A stretch of DNA of 36,769 nucleotides from a virus, in IMG/VR virus record IMGVR_UViG_3300018063_000009, positions 1-36,769 of that record, one strand, 5' to 3'. Shown here piece after piece: positions 8,487 through 15,615 of the stretch (position 1 is its first letter; each line of letters begins with the position of its first letter). The notes beneath the pieces are model-generated. The model saw only the letters and a list, made by a program, of their open reading frames with translations. It did no database searches and was not told the DNA's origin. A program made the position numbers and the translations under genes.

Positions 8487-9441
8487 GCTCGGCGCGTGGA
8501 AGGCCTGGGCCTCGCACGGCGTATCGCTCGGCCTGCGTCTGCGCCTGGCTTGGCATCGTGTCTATCCTATTGCGGGTGGAACGGCTGCCACCGCTGCCAA
8601 TGTGGCTACGGTCACGGGCTTGCCTTTTAGTCCTGACTTTGAATGGCTCCCGCCCGAGTTCTTAACAATTTGGGTGGATGACGTCGCGGCTTGGGCCCCG
8701 ACAGTCACCGAGACACCCGTCAGCCAGACGGCGAGTGGTGTGCACGAGGCGCTGCTGGGCCTGCTGTTGGGTAGTGCGGGCCTACATGAAGCGCTGATCG
8801 GTCTCGTGCAGGGCCGGGCCGGTGCGCACGAATCTCTCCTGGGCCTGTCCAGCACCGCCCAGGGGGTCATCGAATCATTGCTGGGCCTGGCCCAGGGTCG
8901 GGCCGGGATACATGAAGCGCTGGCGCTCGTGCTGCGCGCCAGTTCGGGAGACCACGAAGCGGCCGGGACGCTGATCGCCGGTCGCGTGGGCGCGCACGAG
9001 AGTCTGCTGAGCCTACTGCTGGGCAGTGCGGGCGCACATGAAGCGCTGCAAGGTCTGACCCAGGGGCGCACGGGTGTGCACGAAGCGCTGCTCGGGTTGG
9101 CCGTTAGCGCCCAGGGCCAGCACGAGGCGGGCGGCACCCTCATCATCGGACGCGGCGGCGCACACGAATCGCTGCTTGGGTTGACGCTGGCCGCGACCGG
9201 AGCGCACGAAGCGCTCGCTCTCCTGGTGCTGGCCGCGACCGGACAGCACGAGTGGCTAATCGGTCTCATAGTGCAGCGCATGGGCGCGCATGAAGCGCTG
9301 CAAGGATCCGTGGCGGAAGTGGTGATCATCGGCCCGACGCGCGCGACCCTGGGCGCCAGCCGAACGCGCGTGAGCGTGGACAGCGGCCTCGCGCAGTCGT
9401 CGCTGACAGGCCGGGGAAAAACGAAGGTGAAGATGCCGTGA
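8461..9441 (+). CDS. Protein of fourteen 14-residue HE-repeats
   Basis: 326 residues. A basic, aromatic N-terminal region (about 1-92) precedes fourteen in-register repeats of exactly 14 residues (93-288) with consensus G-x-H-E-[AS]-L-x-x-L-x-x-x-x-x, for example GAHESLLGLSSTAQ. His is present in 13 of 14 and Glu in all. A basic C-terminal tail (about 289-326) follows. Even repeat length and conserved His-Glu pairs suggest a fibrous or solenoid structure, perhaps metal stabilised. Its place among virion genes suggests a head fibre or structural rod. I do not know a named family with this repeat. The start has no strong ribosome site and overlaps the previous gene. Confidence 0.72.
   Translation: MEKQFKRTRLGAWKAWASHGVSLGLRLRLAWHRVYPIAGGTAATAANVATVTGLPFSPDFEWLPPEFLTIWVDDVAAWAPTVTETPVSQTASGVHEALLGLLLGSAGLHEALIGLVQGRAGAHESLLGLSSTAQGVIESLLGLAQGRAGIHEALALVLRASSGDHEAAGTLIAGRVGAHESLLSLLLGSAGAHEALQGLTQGRTGVHEALLGLAVSAQGQHEAGGTLIIGRGGAHESLLGLTLAATGAHEALALLVLAATGQHEWLIGLIVQRMGAHEALQGSVAEVVIIGPTRATLGASRTRVSVDSGLAQSSLTGRGKTKVKMP
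8737..9324 (+). repeat. Fourteen tandem 42-nt coding repeats
   Basis: Each unit is 42 bases and encodes one 14-residue repeat starting at Gly-x-His-Glu. Period is exact throughout with no indels. Units vary at synonymous and hydrophobic positions, so the array is old or under selection at the protein level. The last unit has lost the leucine pattern. Confidence 0.9.
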
Positions 9442-9785
9442 GCACTAGCACTTACGATTTCGTCATCAAACGGGGCAACCTGCTGCCGGTGATTACCGCC
9501 ACGCTCCAGGATGCAAACAGCAATGCGATGGACCTGACCGGGGCGACGGCCAAATTCATCATGCGCCAGGTAGGGGCCACGTTGCCGAAGGTCAACGCGA
9601 CAGCGGTGATTGACCCCGACCAGGTGAACAACAAGGGCAAAATTTCGTACACTTGGCAGACGGCGGATACGGACACGCCAGGCATCTACGAGGCCGAGTG
9701 GGAAGTGACCTTCACGGGCAGCAAACCGCAGTCGTTCCCCAATGATGATTACTTGGTGCTGAGGGTGCTGGATGATCTGGATTAA
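9438..9785 (+). CDS. BppU N-terminal-like structural protein
   Basis: 115 residues from a GTG overlapping the previous stop. The pattern FVIKRGNLLPVITATLQDAN, then MDLTGATAKFIMR, ISYTWQTADTDTPGIYEAEW and FPNDDYLVLRVLDDL matches the small Ig-like proteins related to the N-terminal domain of phage baseplate upper protein BppU. Such domains are virion attachment modules. It is the last gene before the internal late promoter. Confidence 0.7.
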   Translation: MSTSTYDFVIKRGNLLPVITATLQDANSNAMDLTGATAKFIMRQVGATLPKVNATAVIDPDQVNNKGKISYTWQTADTDTPGIYEAEWEVTFTGSKPQSFPNDDYLVLRVLDDLD

Positions 9786-9794
9786 CGCCGCCCT

Positions 9795-9831
9795 GCCGGT
9801 TGCGCGCCCCAACTAATTGGGGTAGAGTCTA
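9795..9831 (+). promoter_or_regulatory. Candidate late promoter, copy 1
   Basis: 34 of 37 bases match 36353-36389. The shared block holds TTGCGC (9800-9805) and TAGAGT (9823-9828) 17 bases apart, the spacing of a sigma70-type promoter; box matches are only moderate (about 3/6 and 4/6). Conservation of both boxes and spacing between copies that each precede a rightward operon is the main support. Confidence 0.55.
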
Positions 9832-9868
9832 GTCGTCTGACCCCCGCGAGTACGCGAGGGCAGGCGAC
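9832..9868. repeat. Long hairpin containing dispersed-hairpin copy D
   Basis: GTCGTCTG pairs with CAGGCGAC (one T-G wobble), enclosing the 20-nt element at 9841-9860. That core pairs CCC/GGG and CGCG/CGCG around an AGTA loop with one C-A mismatch. The corresponding part of the second promoter copy (36390-36397) lacks this hairpin, so it looks like an insertion between promoter and leader. Confidence 0.65.
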
Positions 9869-9890
9869 GATCTTCGACAACTGAAACGCC

Positions 9891-9967
9891 GCCCCAGCTG
9901 TTGAGCCGGGGCTGTCGAGAGATGGCGCTCGACGTGATTCTCTGTGGAGAGTCGCGTCGAGCGCTTT
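9891..9967 (+). promoter_or_regulatory. Structured leader / attenuator, copy 1
   Basis: Hairpin 1 (9891-9912) pairs GCCCC-GCT with AGC-GGGGC. Hairpin 2 (9925-9964) is an uninterrupted 18-bp stem with two T-G wobbles and a TGTG loop, followed by TTT, so it resembles an intrinsic terminator. GTCGAG at 9914-9919 can instead pair with CTCGAC at 9928-9933, the 5' arm of hairpin 2, which gives an antiterminator alternative. Bases 9908-9967 are identical to 36422-36481. An in-frame leader peptide from ATG 9922 (MALDVILCGESRRAL) is also possible. The element lies between the promoter and the protease/capsid operon. Confidence 0.65.
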
Positions 9968-9988
9968 CTGTTTATTCGCAGGTGGATT

Positions 9989-10711
9989 ATGGAATACAAG
10001 ACTGCGCTGACCGAATTCAAAGCCGAAGGCGACCAGGGGGAGTACGAAGGTCACTTCTCCGTCTTCAACAACGTCGACGATGGCAATGACGTGGCCCATC
10101 CCGGCATGTTCCTGAAGACCATCGCCGAGCGAGGCAAGCGGGTCAAGGTCTTTTACGCCCACGATTGGAATAAGCTCATCGGCCCACCTCCCAGCGTGCT
10201 CGAGGAAGACGCCGTGGGCTTGCACGCCAAAGGTCGCCTGACCCTCGAAGCCTTTTGGGGCAAGGAGGCTTGGGCCCTGATGAAGGATGGCGCCCTGAGC
10301 GAAGGCTCGTTCGGCTACGAGACGGTCAAGGCTGATTTCGACAACAGCGGCGTGCGCCACCTGCGCGAGGTGCGGCTCTTCGAGATCTCGCCTGTCCCGC
10401 TGGGCATGAATTCCCTCACCGATCTGCAAGCGATCAAGAGCCTGCTGACCGCCGACACCACCAACACCGAGCAGCAACTGGAAATCCTGGAAGCCGCCGC
10501 CCGCACCATCCGGCCGATGACCAAAGCCGGGCGGGTGCTGAGCGCGGCCAACGTTACTCGCGCCAAGACCGCGCTGGCCTCTCTGCAGGAGGCCATTGAT
10601 GCGCTGACTGAATTGCTGGCAGCCGCCGAGCCGGAGCCCGAGAAGCTCCACTCCGCACTGCGGGCCCGGGCCCGGGCCGCGCAAGCGGCGCTGGCATTGT
10701 ATCCGCACTAA
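9989..10711 (+). CDS. HK97-type prohead protease
   Basis: 240 residues from ATG 9989 with AGGTGG just upstream; the frame opens earlier at 9944 inside the leader. The family pattern is clear: GHFSVFNNVDDGNDVAHPGM near the N-terminus, catalytic His58 in VFYAHDWNKLIG and catalytic Ser107 in GALSEGSFGY, then LREVRLFEISPVPLGMN. This serine protease cleaves the capsid delta domain and scaffold during maturation. The C-terminal ~80 residues are helical and charged, as expected for a built-in scaffold segment. Confidence 0.9.
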   Translation: MEYKTALTEFKAEGDQGEYEGHFSVFNNVDDGNDVAHPGMFLKTIAERGKRVKVFYAHDWNKLIGPPPSVLEEDAVGLHAKGRLTLEAFWGKEAWALMKDGALSEGSFGYETVKADFDNSGVRHLREVRLFEISPVPLGMNSLTDLQAIKSLLTADTTNTEQQLEILEAAARTIRPMTKAGRVLSAANVTRAKTALASLQEAIDALTELLAAAEPEPEKLHSALRARARAAQAALALYPH

Positions 10712-10722
10712 GGAGCAGGAAC

Positions 10723-11958
10723 ATGGAAGCATTGATCAAGAGACTACGCGAGGAGGCCGCCGCCCTGCACGTGCAGGCGCGTGGCATCCTCGACGAGCAT
10801 CAAGACAAGGCGCTGCCTGAGGAGAAGTCCAAGCAAGTGGACAGGCTCTACGACGACTTCGACGCCAAGATCGCCGAGGCCGACCGGCTGGAGCGGTCAT
10901 TGAAGGCCGACAAGTTTTTGAACGACCCCAAGACTCGGCTGCCCGGGCCGGTCGCGCCGGGTGGCACGAACCCGGACGATAAAGGCGCGCCCACGCCGGA
11001 GCTTAAGGCCTTTCGCAAGTTTCTGAAAGGCGGCGTGCGCGTGCTCGATGCGGAGGAGAGCAAGGCCCTCAGCGCCAGCGACGACGCGGCTGGCGGCTTT
11101 GCGATCGCACCCCAACAATTCTCGCTGGAGTTGCTGAAGTTTGTGGACGACCTGGTCGTCGTCCGGCAACTGGGGCGCGTCGAGCAGATCGGCCAGGCCG
11201 AAAGCCTGGGCGTGCTCTCGCTCGACGCCGACCTGGCTGACTGGGATTGGACGACCGAACTGCAGACCGGCGCGGAAGACACCGTGAAGCCGTTCGGCAA
11301 GCGCGCCCTGACCCCGCACCCGGTGGCCAAGCGGATCAAGATCAGCAACACCCTGATCCGCCGATCGGTTCGCCCGATCGAGACCATTGCCAGCGAGCGC
11401 ATCGCTTACAAGCTGGGTGTGACCCAAGAGAAGGCTTACATGACCGGCGACGGCAGCCAGAAGCCGCTCGGGATGTTCGTGGCCGATGCCAACGGCATCC
11501 CCACCAGTCGCGATGTGACCTATACCGATACCAACGACACCACCCGCTCGGACAGCCTGGTGGACGCCAAGTTTTTTTTGAAGGCACAATATCAGGCCTC
11601 GCCTACGACTCGCTGGCTCCTGCACCGCGATTTCTTGAAGCGCATCCGCAAGTACCGCGACGCCAACGGCCTGTTCCTATGGAATGCGGGCCTGGGGCTG
11701 GTTAACGGCAACCCGGCGACAATTCTGGACATCCCCTATGTGCAGAGCGAGTTCGCGCCCAATACCTTCACCAGTGGCCTCTATATCGCCATCCTGGGCG
11801 ACATCAAGTTCTACTGGATGGTGGACAGCTTGCAGATGACCCTCCAAGTCTTGAATGAGCTGTACGCCGAGACCAATCAGCGCGGCTATATCGCGCGCTA
11901 CGAGGGCGACGGCCAGCCCATGCTGGCGGAAGCCTTTGCCCGCGTGAAGGTGGCGTAG
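10723..11958 (+). CDS. Major capsid protein, HK97 fold
   Basis: 411 residues with AAGGAG upstream. Residues 1-100 form a charged coiled-coil delta domain, probably removed by the upstream protease. The mature part shows the HK97 hallmarks: LVVVRQLGRVEQI, RIKISNTLIRRSVRPIETIA, AYMTGDGSQKPLGMF (about 239-252) and a C-terminal RGYIARYEGDGQPMLAEAFA. It builds the icosahedral shell. The gene follows the protease directly. Confidence 0.92.
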   Translation: MEALIKRLREEAAALHVQARGILDEHQDKALPEEKSKQVDRLYDDFDAKIAEADRLERSLKADKFLNDPKTRLPGPVAPGGTNPDDKGAPTPELKAFRKFLKGGVRVLDAEESKALSASDDAAGGFAIAPQQFSLELLKFVDDLVVVRQLGRVEQIGQAESLGVLSLDADLADWDWTTELQTGAEDTVKPFGKRALTPHPVAKRIKISNTLIRRSVRPIETIASERIAYKLGVTQEKAYMTGDGSQKPLGMFVADANGIPTSRDVTYTDTNDTTRSDSLVDAKFFLKAQYQASPTTRWLLHRDFLKRIRKYRDANGLFLWNAGLGLVNGNPATILDIPYVQSEFAPNTFTSGLYIAILGDIKFYWMVDSLQMTLQVLNELYAETNQRGYIARYEGDGQPMLAEAFARVKVA

Positions 11959-11984
11959 CGCCTAAAGATGGTTAGGAGGTCGAG

Positions 11985-12425
11985 ATGGAATTCCTGAGCA
12001 ACAAAGTCAAGACGATCCGCGTGTCGAACGCGGTGGCGGTCGGCACAACCACGATCACCGTCACCACAGTCGACATGGCGAACTACGACGGCGTGCGCTT
12101 CTTGGTGCTCTTCGGGGCGATCACCGATGGCACGCCCAACTTGCAAGGTCGGCAGGGCCAGCAATCCAACATGAGCGATGCCGCCACCCTGCTGGGGACC
12201 GACGTGGCCATGGCCGACACCGACGACAACAAGATCGGCATCCTGGAGGTTGTGCGGCCGCAGGAGCGCTACGTGGATTGCCAGATCGTGCGCGGTGGCG
12301 CGACCGGGTGTGTGATCGATGGCGTGATCGCGGAGCTGTTTAATCCACGCGTCCAGCCGATCACCCAAGATGCCACCGTGGGCCAGATCGAGAAGCACGC
12401 CAGCCCGGCGGAAGGCACGCCGTAA
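11985..12425 (+). CDS. Capsid-associated protein (predicted)
   Basis: 146 residues with AGGAGG upstream. The pattern VSNAVAVGTTTITVTTVDM, then YDGVRFLVLFGAIT, VAMADTDDNKIGILEVVRP and a C-terminal HASPAEGTP resembles small proteins encoded next to capsid genes in many siphoviruses. They are probably virion proteins, perhaps decoration or cement; the exact role is not established here. Confidence 0.65.
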   Translation: MEFLSNKVKTIRVSNAVAVGTTTITVTTVDMANYDGVRFLVLFGAITDGTPNLQGRQGQQSNMSDAATLLGTDVAMADTDDNKIGILEVVRPQERYVDCQIVRGGATGCVIDGVIAELFNPRVQPITQDATVGQIEKHASPAEGTP

Positions 12426-12461
12426 CGGAAGAAGGGGCGCGGTAATCACGCCCGTACTCCG

Positions 12462-12986
12462 ATGGCGAGTCTGCTCACGATCCCCGAAGTGCAAGCGGTG
12501 CTGCCCAGCGCGCTCGACGACCGGCATCTACAGGAGGTCGTAGAACGTGAAGAGGCCGAGATCATCAAGCACTATGGCGCGCACTACGTGGACGGGAGCA
12601 CGCCCCTCATCGAAGTGCACCCCGGCGGGGGCAAGAGCCTCTTCCTCCGCCGGGGGATCACGTCGGTGAGCGAGGTGCAGGAGCGGCTGAACGTCTCCGA
12701 CTCGCCCGCGATCCGGGCCAGCACGGATTACTTCGTGTGGCTGGAGGAGGGGCGGCTGGAGCGGCTGCCGGTGGGCGCGAAGTGGGGGCTGTGGGTGCAG
12801 GTGAGCTACGTGCCGCTCGATGACCGGACCCAGCGCAAGCAGGTGCTCCTCGACCTGATCCGCCTGGCCCTGGAACGGCAGGCGCTGCAGTCGGAGAGCG
12901 TGGCCGGGGAATACAGCTACAGCGCGCCGGACTGGGAAGAGGCGCGCGCCAAGCTCATCCGCAAGCTCGGCTTTTGGAAAGCATGA
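12462..12986 (+). CDS. Head-tail connector protein (HK97 gp6-like)
   Basis: 174 residues. Acidic helical start (PEVQAVLPSALDDRHLQEVV), central beta region and helical C-terminus (LLDLIRLALERQALQSESVA) fit the adaptor that docks under the portal. Gene order after the capsid gene supports it. The ribosome site is weak. Confidence 0.7.
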   Translation: MASLLTIPEVQAVLPSALDDRHLQEVVEREEAEIIKHYGAHYVDGSTPLIEVHPGGGKSLFLRRGITSVSEVQERLNVSDSPAIRASTDYFVWLEEGRLERLPVGAKWGLWVQVSYVPLDDRTQRKQVLLDLIRLALERQALQSESVAGEYSYSAPDWEEARAKLIRKLGFWKA

Positions 12987-12995
12987 GGTGACACG

Positions 12996-13325
12996 ATGGC
13001 AGTCCTGACAGTGCAAGAGGTGAGCCGGGCCGGGATCACGCCCAGCTACGTGGCCGTGGCCGGCGGCGGGGACTCGTTCCCCAACGACGGCCGCACGATC
13101 GTGCAATTCAAAAACACCAACGCCGCCGCGCGGAATGTGACCACCGTCACCCAACTGACGGTGGATGGCAAGGCGGTGGCCGACGACGTGATCAACGTCC
13201 CGGCCACGACGGGCGACAAGATCATCGGGCCGTTCCCGCCGTCGATCTACAACGACGTCAACGGCCGGGTGCAGCTGACCTACGACGCCAGCACCAACCT
13301 GACGGTGGGCGTCTTCCGGGTCTAG
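12996..13325 (+). CDS. Small conserved-type virion protein
   Basis: 109 residues. VQEVSRAGITPSYVAVAGGG, then DSFPNDGRTIVQFKN, TVDGKAVADD and GPFPPSIYND match a widespread but unassigned small phage protein usually found near head-tail genes. Likely structural with a beta-sandwich; role unknown. Confidence 0.68.
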   Translation: MAVLTVQEVSRAGITPSYVAVAGGGDSFPNDGRTIVQFKNTNAAARNVTTVTQLTVDGKAVADDVINVPATTGDKIIGPFPPSIYNDVNGRVQLTYDASTNLTVGVFRV

Positions 13326-13389
13326 CATTTCCACGGACATCCGTGTTTCACTTTTATGCAATTTCCAGCACAAAAGTGCGAGTGCGGAC
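13326..13389. other. Intergenic segment with two short inverted repeats
   Basis: CACGG-ACAT-CCGTG is followed by TTTCACTTTT. CACTTTT and AAAAGTG flank a further 16-17 bases just before the next ATG. Either could be a weak terminator or a translational control hairpin. The segment is less GC-rich than its surroundings. There is no other signal in it. Confidence 0.4.
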
Positions 13390-13743
13390 ATGAGCCTACA
13401 CGCGCACCTGATCCACCGCTGCACGATCCAGCGCGGGGCAAAGGCGATCACCGCGTACCGCAATGACGCGCGCACCTGGTCGGATCATCTGCTCGACGTG
13501 CCCTGCCGGTTGGTGGAAAAAGCGCAGCGCGTGTTCAGTCATGAGCGGGCGCAGCTGGTGGTGGTCACGACCTACACCCTGCTGCTGCCGCGCGAGACCG
13601 ATGTGATTCCAGACGACCGGATCACCCAGATCACCGAGGGCAAAACGACCGTGGACGCTGGGCCCTTCACGATCAAGGCCGTGCTGACCCGGCGAACGCG
13701 CAGCCCGCACCACCTTAGCCTGGCGCTAGAAAGGGCAAGCTGA
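13390..13743 (+). CDS. Head closure / head-tail adaptor protein
   Basis: 117 residues. LIHRCTIQRGAKAITAYRND, then DVPCRLVEKAQRVFS, TTYTLLLPRETDVIPDDRIT and GPFTIKAVLTRRTR have the pattern of SPP1 gp16-like or HK97 stopper proteins that plug the portal channel after packaging. Order between connector and gp10-like protein agrees. Confidence 0.75.
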   Translation: MSLHAHLIHRCTIQRGAKAITAYRNDARTWSDHLLDVPCRLVEKAQRVFSHERAQLVVVTTYTLLLPRETDVIPDDRITQITEGKTTVDAGPFTIKAVLTRRTRSPHHLSLALERAS

Positions 13744-14009
13744 TGATGTTGACGATCCCGCAACTGCAATTGACCGAAGAAGAGTTCGAGCGGCTGAACA
13801 ACGAGGCCGCGCAGGCCGGTATAGGCCTGTATGACTACATTGCGGTCCGCCTGGTGGGCCGGACCCCACCGGGCCGCAAGCCGCCGGAAACCCAGGCCGT
13901 GACCCCGGCCGATCCGGGCTTCGAGACCAAGACCGAGTTCAAGGCGCGCCGCAAGGCGGCGAAGGCCGAGGCCGACCCCGTCGGAGCGGGGCGAGACGGT
14001 GCCGCTTAA
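13743..14009 (+). CDS. Small hypothetical protein
   Basis: 88 residues, starting at the base where the previous gene ends (TGATGATG). The N-terminal half (LTEEEFERLNNEAAQAGIGL) is helical. The C-terminal half is rich in Lys, Arg, Ala and Pro, so likely disordered. Overlaps the next gene by eleven bases. No family recognised. Confidence 0.6.
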   Translation: MMLTIPQLQLTEEEFERLNNEAAQAGIGLYDYIAVRLVGRTPPGRKPPETQAVTPADPGFETKTEFKARRKAAKAEADPVGAGRDGAA

Positions 14010-14397
14010 CTGGAAAGGCCCGCAGGCCCAAGCCGACGTGGAGCGCGTGCTGATGGGCGCGCTGCCCGACATCGGCCTGGACATCGAGGGCGAGGCCAAG
14101 CAGCAGCTCTACCCGGGCCACGGCGTGCTGACCGGCACCCTGCGCCGCTCGATCCACGCGGCCAGCCCGTCGCACAACTTTGCGGCGGATTCGGCTGGGA
14201 GCGATCTGGGTGGGCAGGCCCCGGCGCCGGAGAAGGTCGGCGACGTGCTCGTGATCGCCATCGGCAGTGGACTCATATACGCGCTGGCGGTGCACCAGGG
14301 CCATCACGCCTTCGAAGGCTATCACTACCTGACCCTCGGGGTGGAGAAGGTGCAGCCCAGAGTCGACCAGCACCTGGCCCGGCACAAGAATGACTAA
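13999..14397 (+). CDS. Tail completion protein, HK97 gp10-like
   Basis: 132 residues from GTG 13999; ATG 14053 is an alternative. DVERVLMGALPDIGLDIEGE, GVLTGTLRRSIHA (the typical TGxLxxSI motif) and YALAVHQGHHAFEG (a variant of the usual YAxxxExG site) match HK97 gp10-type neck proteins joining head and tail. Confidence 0.75.
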   Translation: MPLNWKGPQAQADVERVLMGALPDIGLDIEGEAKQQLYPGHGVLTGTLRRSIHAASPSHNFAADSAGSDLGGQAPAPEKVGDVLVIAIGSGLIYALAVHQGHHAFEGYHYLTLGVEKVQPRVDQHLARHKND

Positions 14398-14548
14398 GGC
14401 ATGGAGACTCTTCGTGCAATTCCTGGCGTGGCTTTTTAGCCCGCCTCCTAATGCGGGAGTTGGCCGTGCGCGTTCGGTGAGCCTGCCGCCAGTGGTGCAT
14501 GTTATCAACGACGATCCCTATCGGGATCTGATGAGCACTAAGAAATGA
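14390..14548 (+). CDS. 52-residue overlapping small gene
   Basis: The frame runs from ATG 14390 to TGA 14548 and encodes a protein beginning MTKAWRLFVQFLAWLFSPPP and ending DPYRDLMSTKK. It overlaps the upstream gene by eight bases and its stop overlaps the next start as ATGA, exactly filling an otherwise empty 147-base gap. That fit argues for a real, coupled gene. The N-terminus is hydrophobic and amphipathic. Function unknown. Confidence 0.6.
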   Translation: MTKAWRLFVQFLAWLFSPPPNAGVGRARSVSLPPVVHVINDDPYRDLMSTKK

Positions 14549-14964
14549 TTGACGCCCTCGAGGCCGTGATCGTCCACCTGCTGACCGACGCCGACCTGAA
14601 CGTGCTCACGAATGCGCGGGTGGCGGCCAAGCACAAGTTCGGCGACGGCTGGACCATCCCCTCCAAGGCGGTGCAGATCCGCTACGACGGCGGCCTGCCC
14701 GATCTGGATGTGCAGTGGCAGCAGCCGCGCCTCGAAGCGCGCTGCTATGGAGAGAACCAGGTCGAGGCCGGGCGGGTCTACCGGGAGCTGGTGCGGATCA
14801 CGCGCAACACGCAGCGGGCGCGGGCCGAGACCGGTGACGGCTACGGCCTGATCTACTGGCTGCTGCCGACGAGTGGGCCGAGCCTGATCGTGGACCCGGA
14901 CACGAACACGGACGCAGTGCTGTTTTTTTTGAAGGCGGCGGTGTCGGAAGTGGACATCCCCTAA
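14545..14964 (+). CDS. Tail terminator / tail completion protein
   Basis: 139 residues. Starts MIDALEAVIVHLLTDADLNV, with PSKAVQIRYDGG, PRLEARCYGENQ and a C-terminal FFLKAAVSEVDIP. Length, alpha/beta pattern and its place directly before the tail tube fit the gpU-like terminator that caps the tail and binds the head. Assignment is by position and pattern. Confidence 0.65.
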   Translation: MIDALEAVIVHLLTDADLNVLTNARVAAKHKFGDGWTIPSKAVQIRYDGGLPDLDVQWQQPRLEARCYGENQVEAGRVYRELVRITRNTQRARAETGDGYGLIYWLLPTSGPSLIVDPDTNTDAVLFFLKAAVSEVDIP

Positions 14965-14982
14965 CAAAGGAGCAACGACAAC

Positions 14983-15555
14983 ATGGCATCCAGTCTACCT
15001 TTCGAGCAGCTCGTCGGGCCGGCGCAGATCTACGTCGCGCCGGTGGGCGAGTCGCTTCCCAATGTCAACGCGACCCCGGCCGGCAACTGGTATTTGCTGG
15101 GCCCGACCGACGGCGAGCAGAAGGCCAAGCACGGCGGCGCGCTCAAATATTTTTACGACAACGATCACCAAGGGCCCGTCAAGGCCGTGCGACCGCAGGA
15201 AGACATCGTCTTCACTTTCATGGTCGTGGGGTTGTCGTTGGAGGACTACTCGCGCGTGATTAGCACTCAGGCGAACCTGGCCGACGCGACGATCGGCGTG
15301 AATGTGCGCACCCTGCCTTTTAAGCGCGGCGCGACGCCGACCGAGTTTGCGCTGCTCTTTCGCGGCACCGCGCTCTCCCCTTACGGCGCGTTCCCCGGCT
15401 ACTACTACGTGTCGCGCGGGGTGTTCGATGGCGAACCGGAAGCGGCCTACGCCCGTGACGGGCGCGCCGGCTTGCAAGTCGAGTTCCGCCCATTGGAAGA
15501 CGACACCCAGACCGAAACGAACAAGCTGGGGTTCCTGCGGGTTCAGATCAGCTAA
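14983..15555 (+). CDS. Major tail tube protein
   Basis: 190 residues with AAGGAG upstream. It opens LVGPAQIYVAPVGESLPNVN with GNWYLLGPTDGEQKAKHGG, and has beta-rich repeats and a FRPLEDDTQTETNKLGF end, as in siphovirus tube proteins. It lies just before the frameshifted tail chaperones and tape measure, the standard order. Confidence 0.78.
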   Translation: MASSLPFEQLVGPAQIYVAPVGESLPNVNATPAGNWYLLGPTDGEQKAKHGGALKYFYDNDHQGPVKAVRPQEDIVFTFMVVGLSLEDYSRVISTQANLADATIGVNVRTLPFKRGATPTEFALLFRGTALSPYGAFPGYYYVSRGVFDGEPEAAYARDGRAGLQVEFRPLEDDTQTETNKLGFLRVQIS

Positions 15556-15558
15556 GAG

Positions 15559-15610
15559 CCTCCGTGGGTACACGAAGGTGTATCAGAAGCCAGAAGGCAG
15601 AAGGCAGGAG
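15559..15610. repeat. Dispersed hairpin copy B plus heptamer repeats
   Basis: 15559-15578 is the best copy of the 20-nt hairpin: stem CCT-C-CGTG against CACG-A-AGG with loop GGTA. With its flank it matches 21913-21938 at 24 of 26 bases. It is followed by about four imperfect copies of AGAAGGC (about 15589-15609) that supply the purine-rich ribosome site of the next gene. The stretch separates the tail tube gene from the chaperone gene. Confidence 0.6.
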
Positions 15611-15615
15611 TCAAC

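Noticed and set aside
8562-9812. 416-codon open frame antisense to the repeat-protein gene
   Set aside because: It mirrors the 42-base repeats and crosses real rightward genes and their coupled starts; its Cys/Ser-rich product is a shadow of GC-rich codons.
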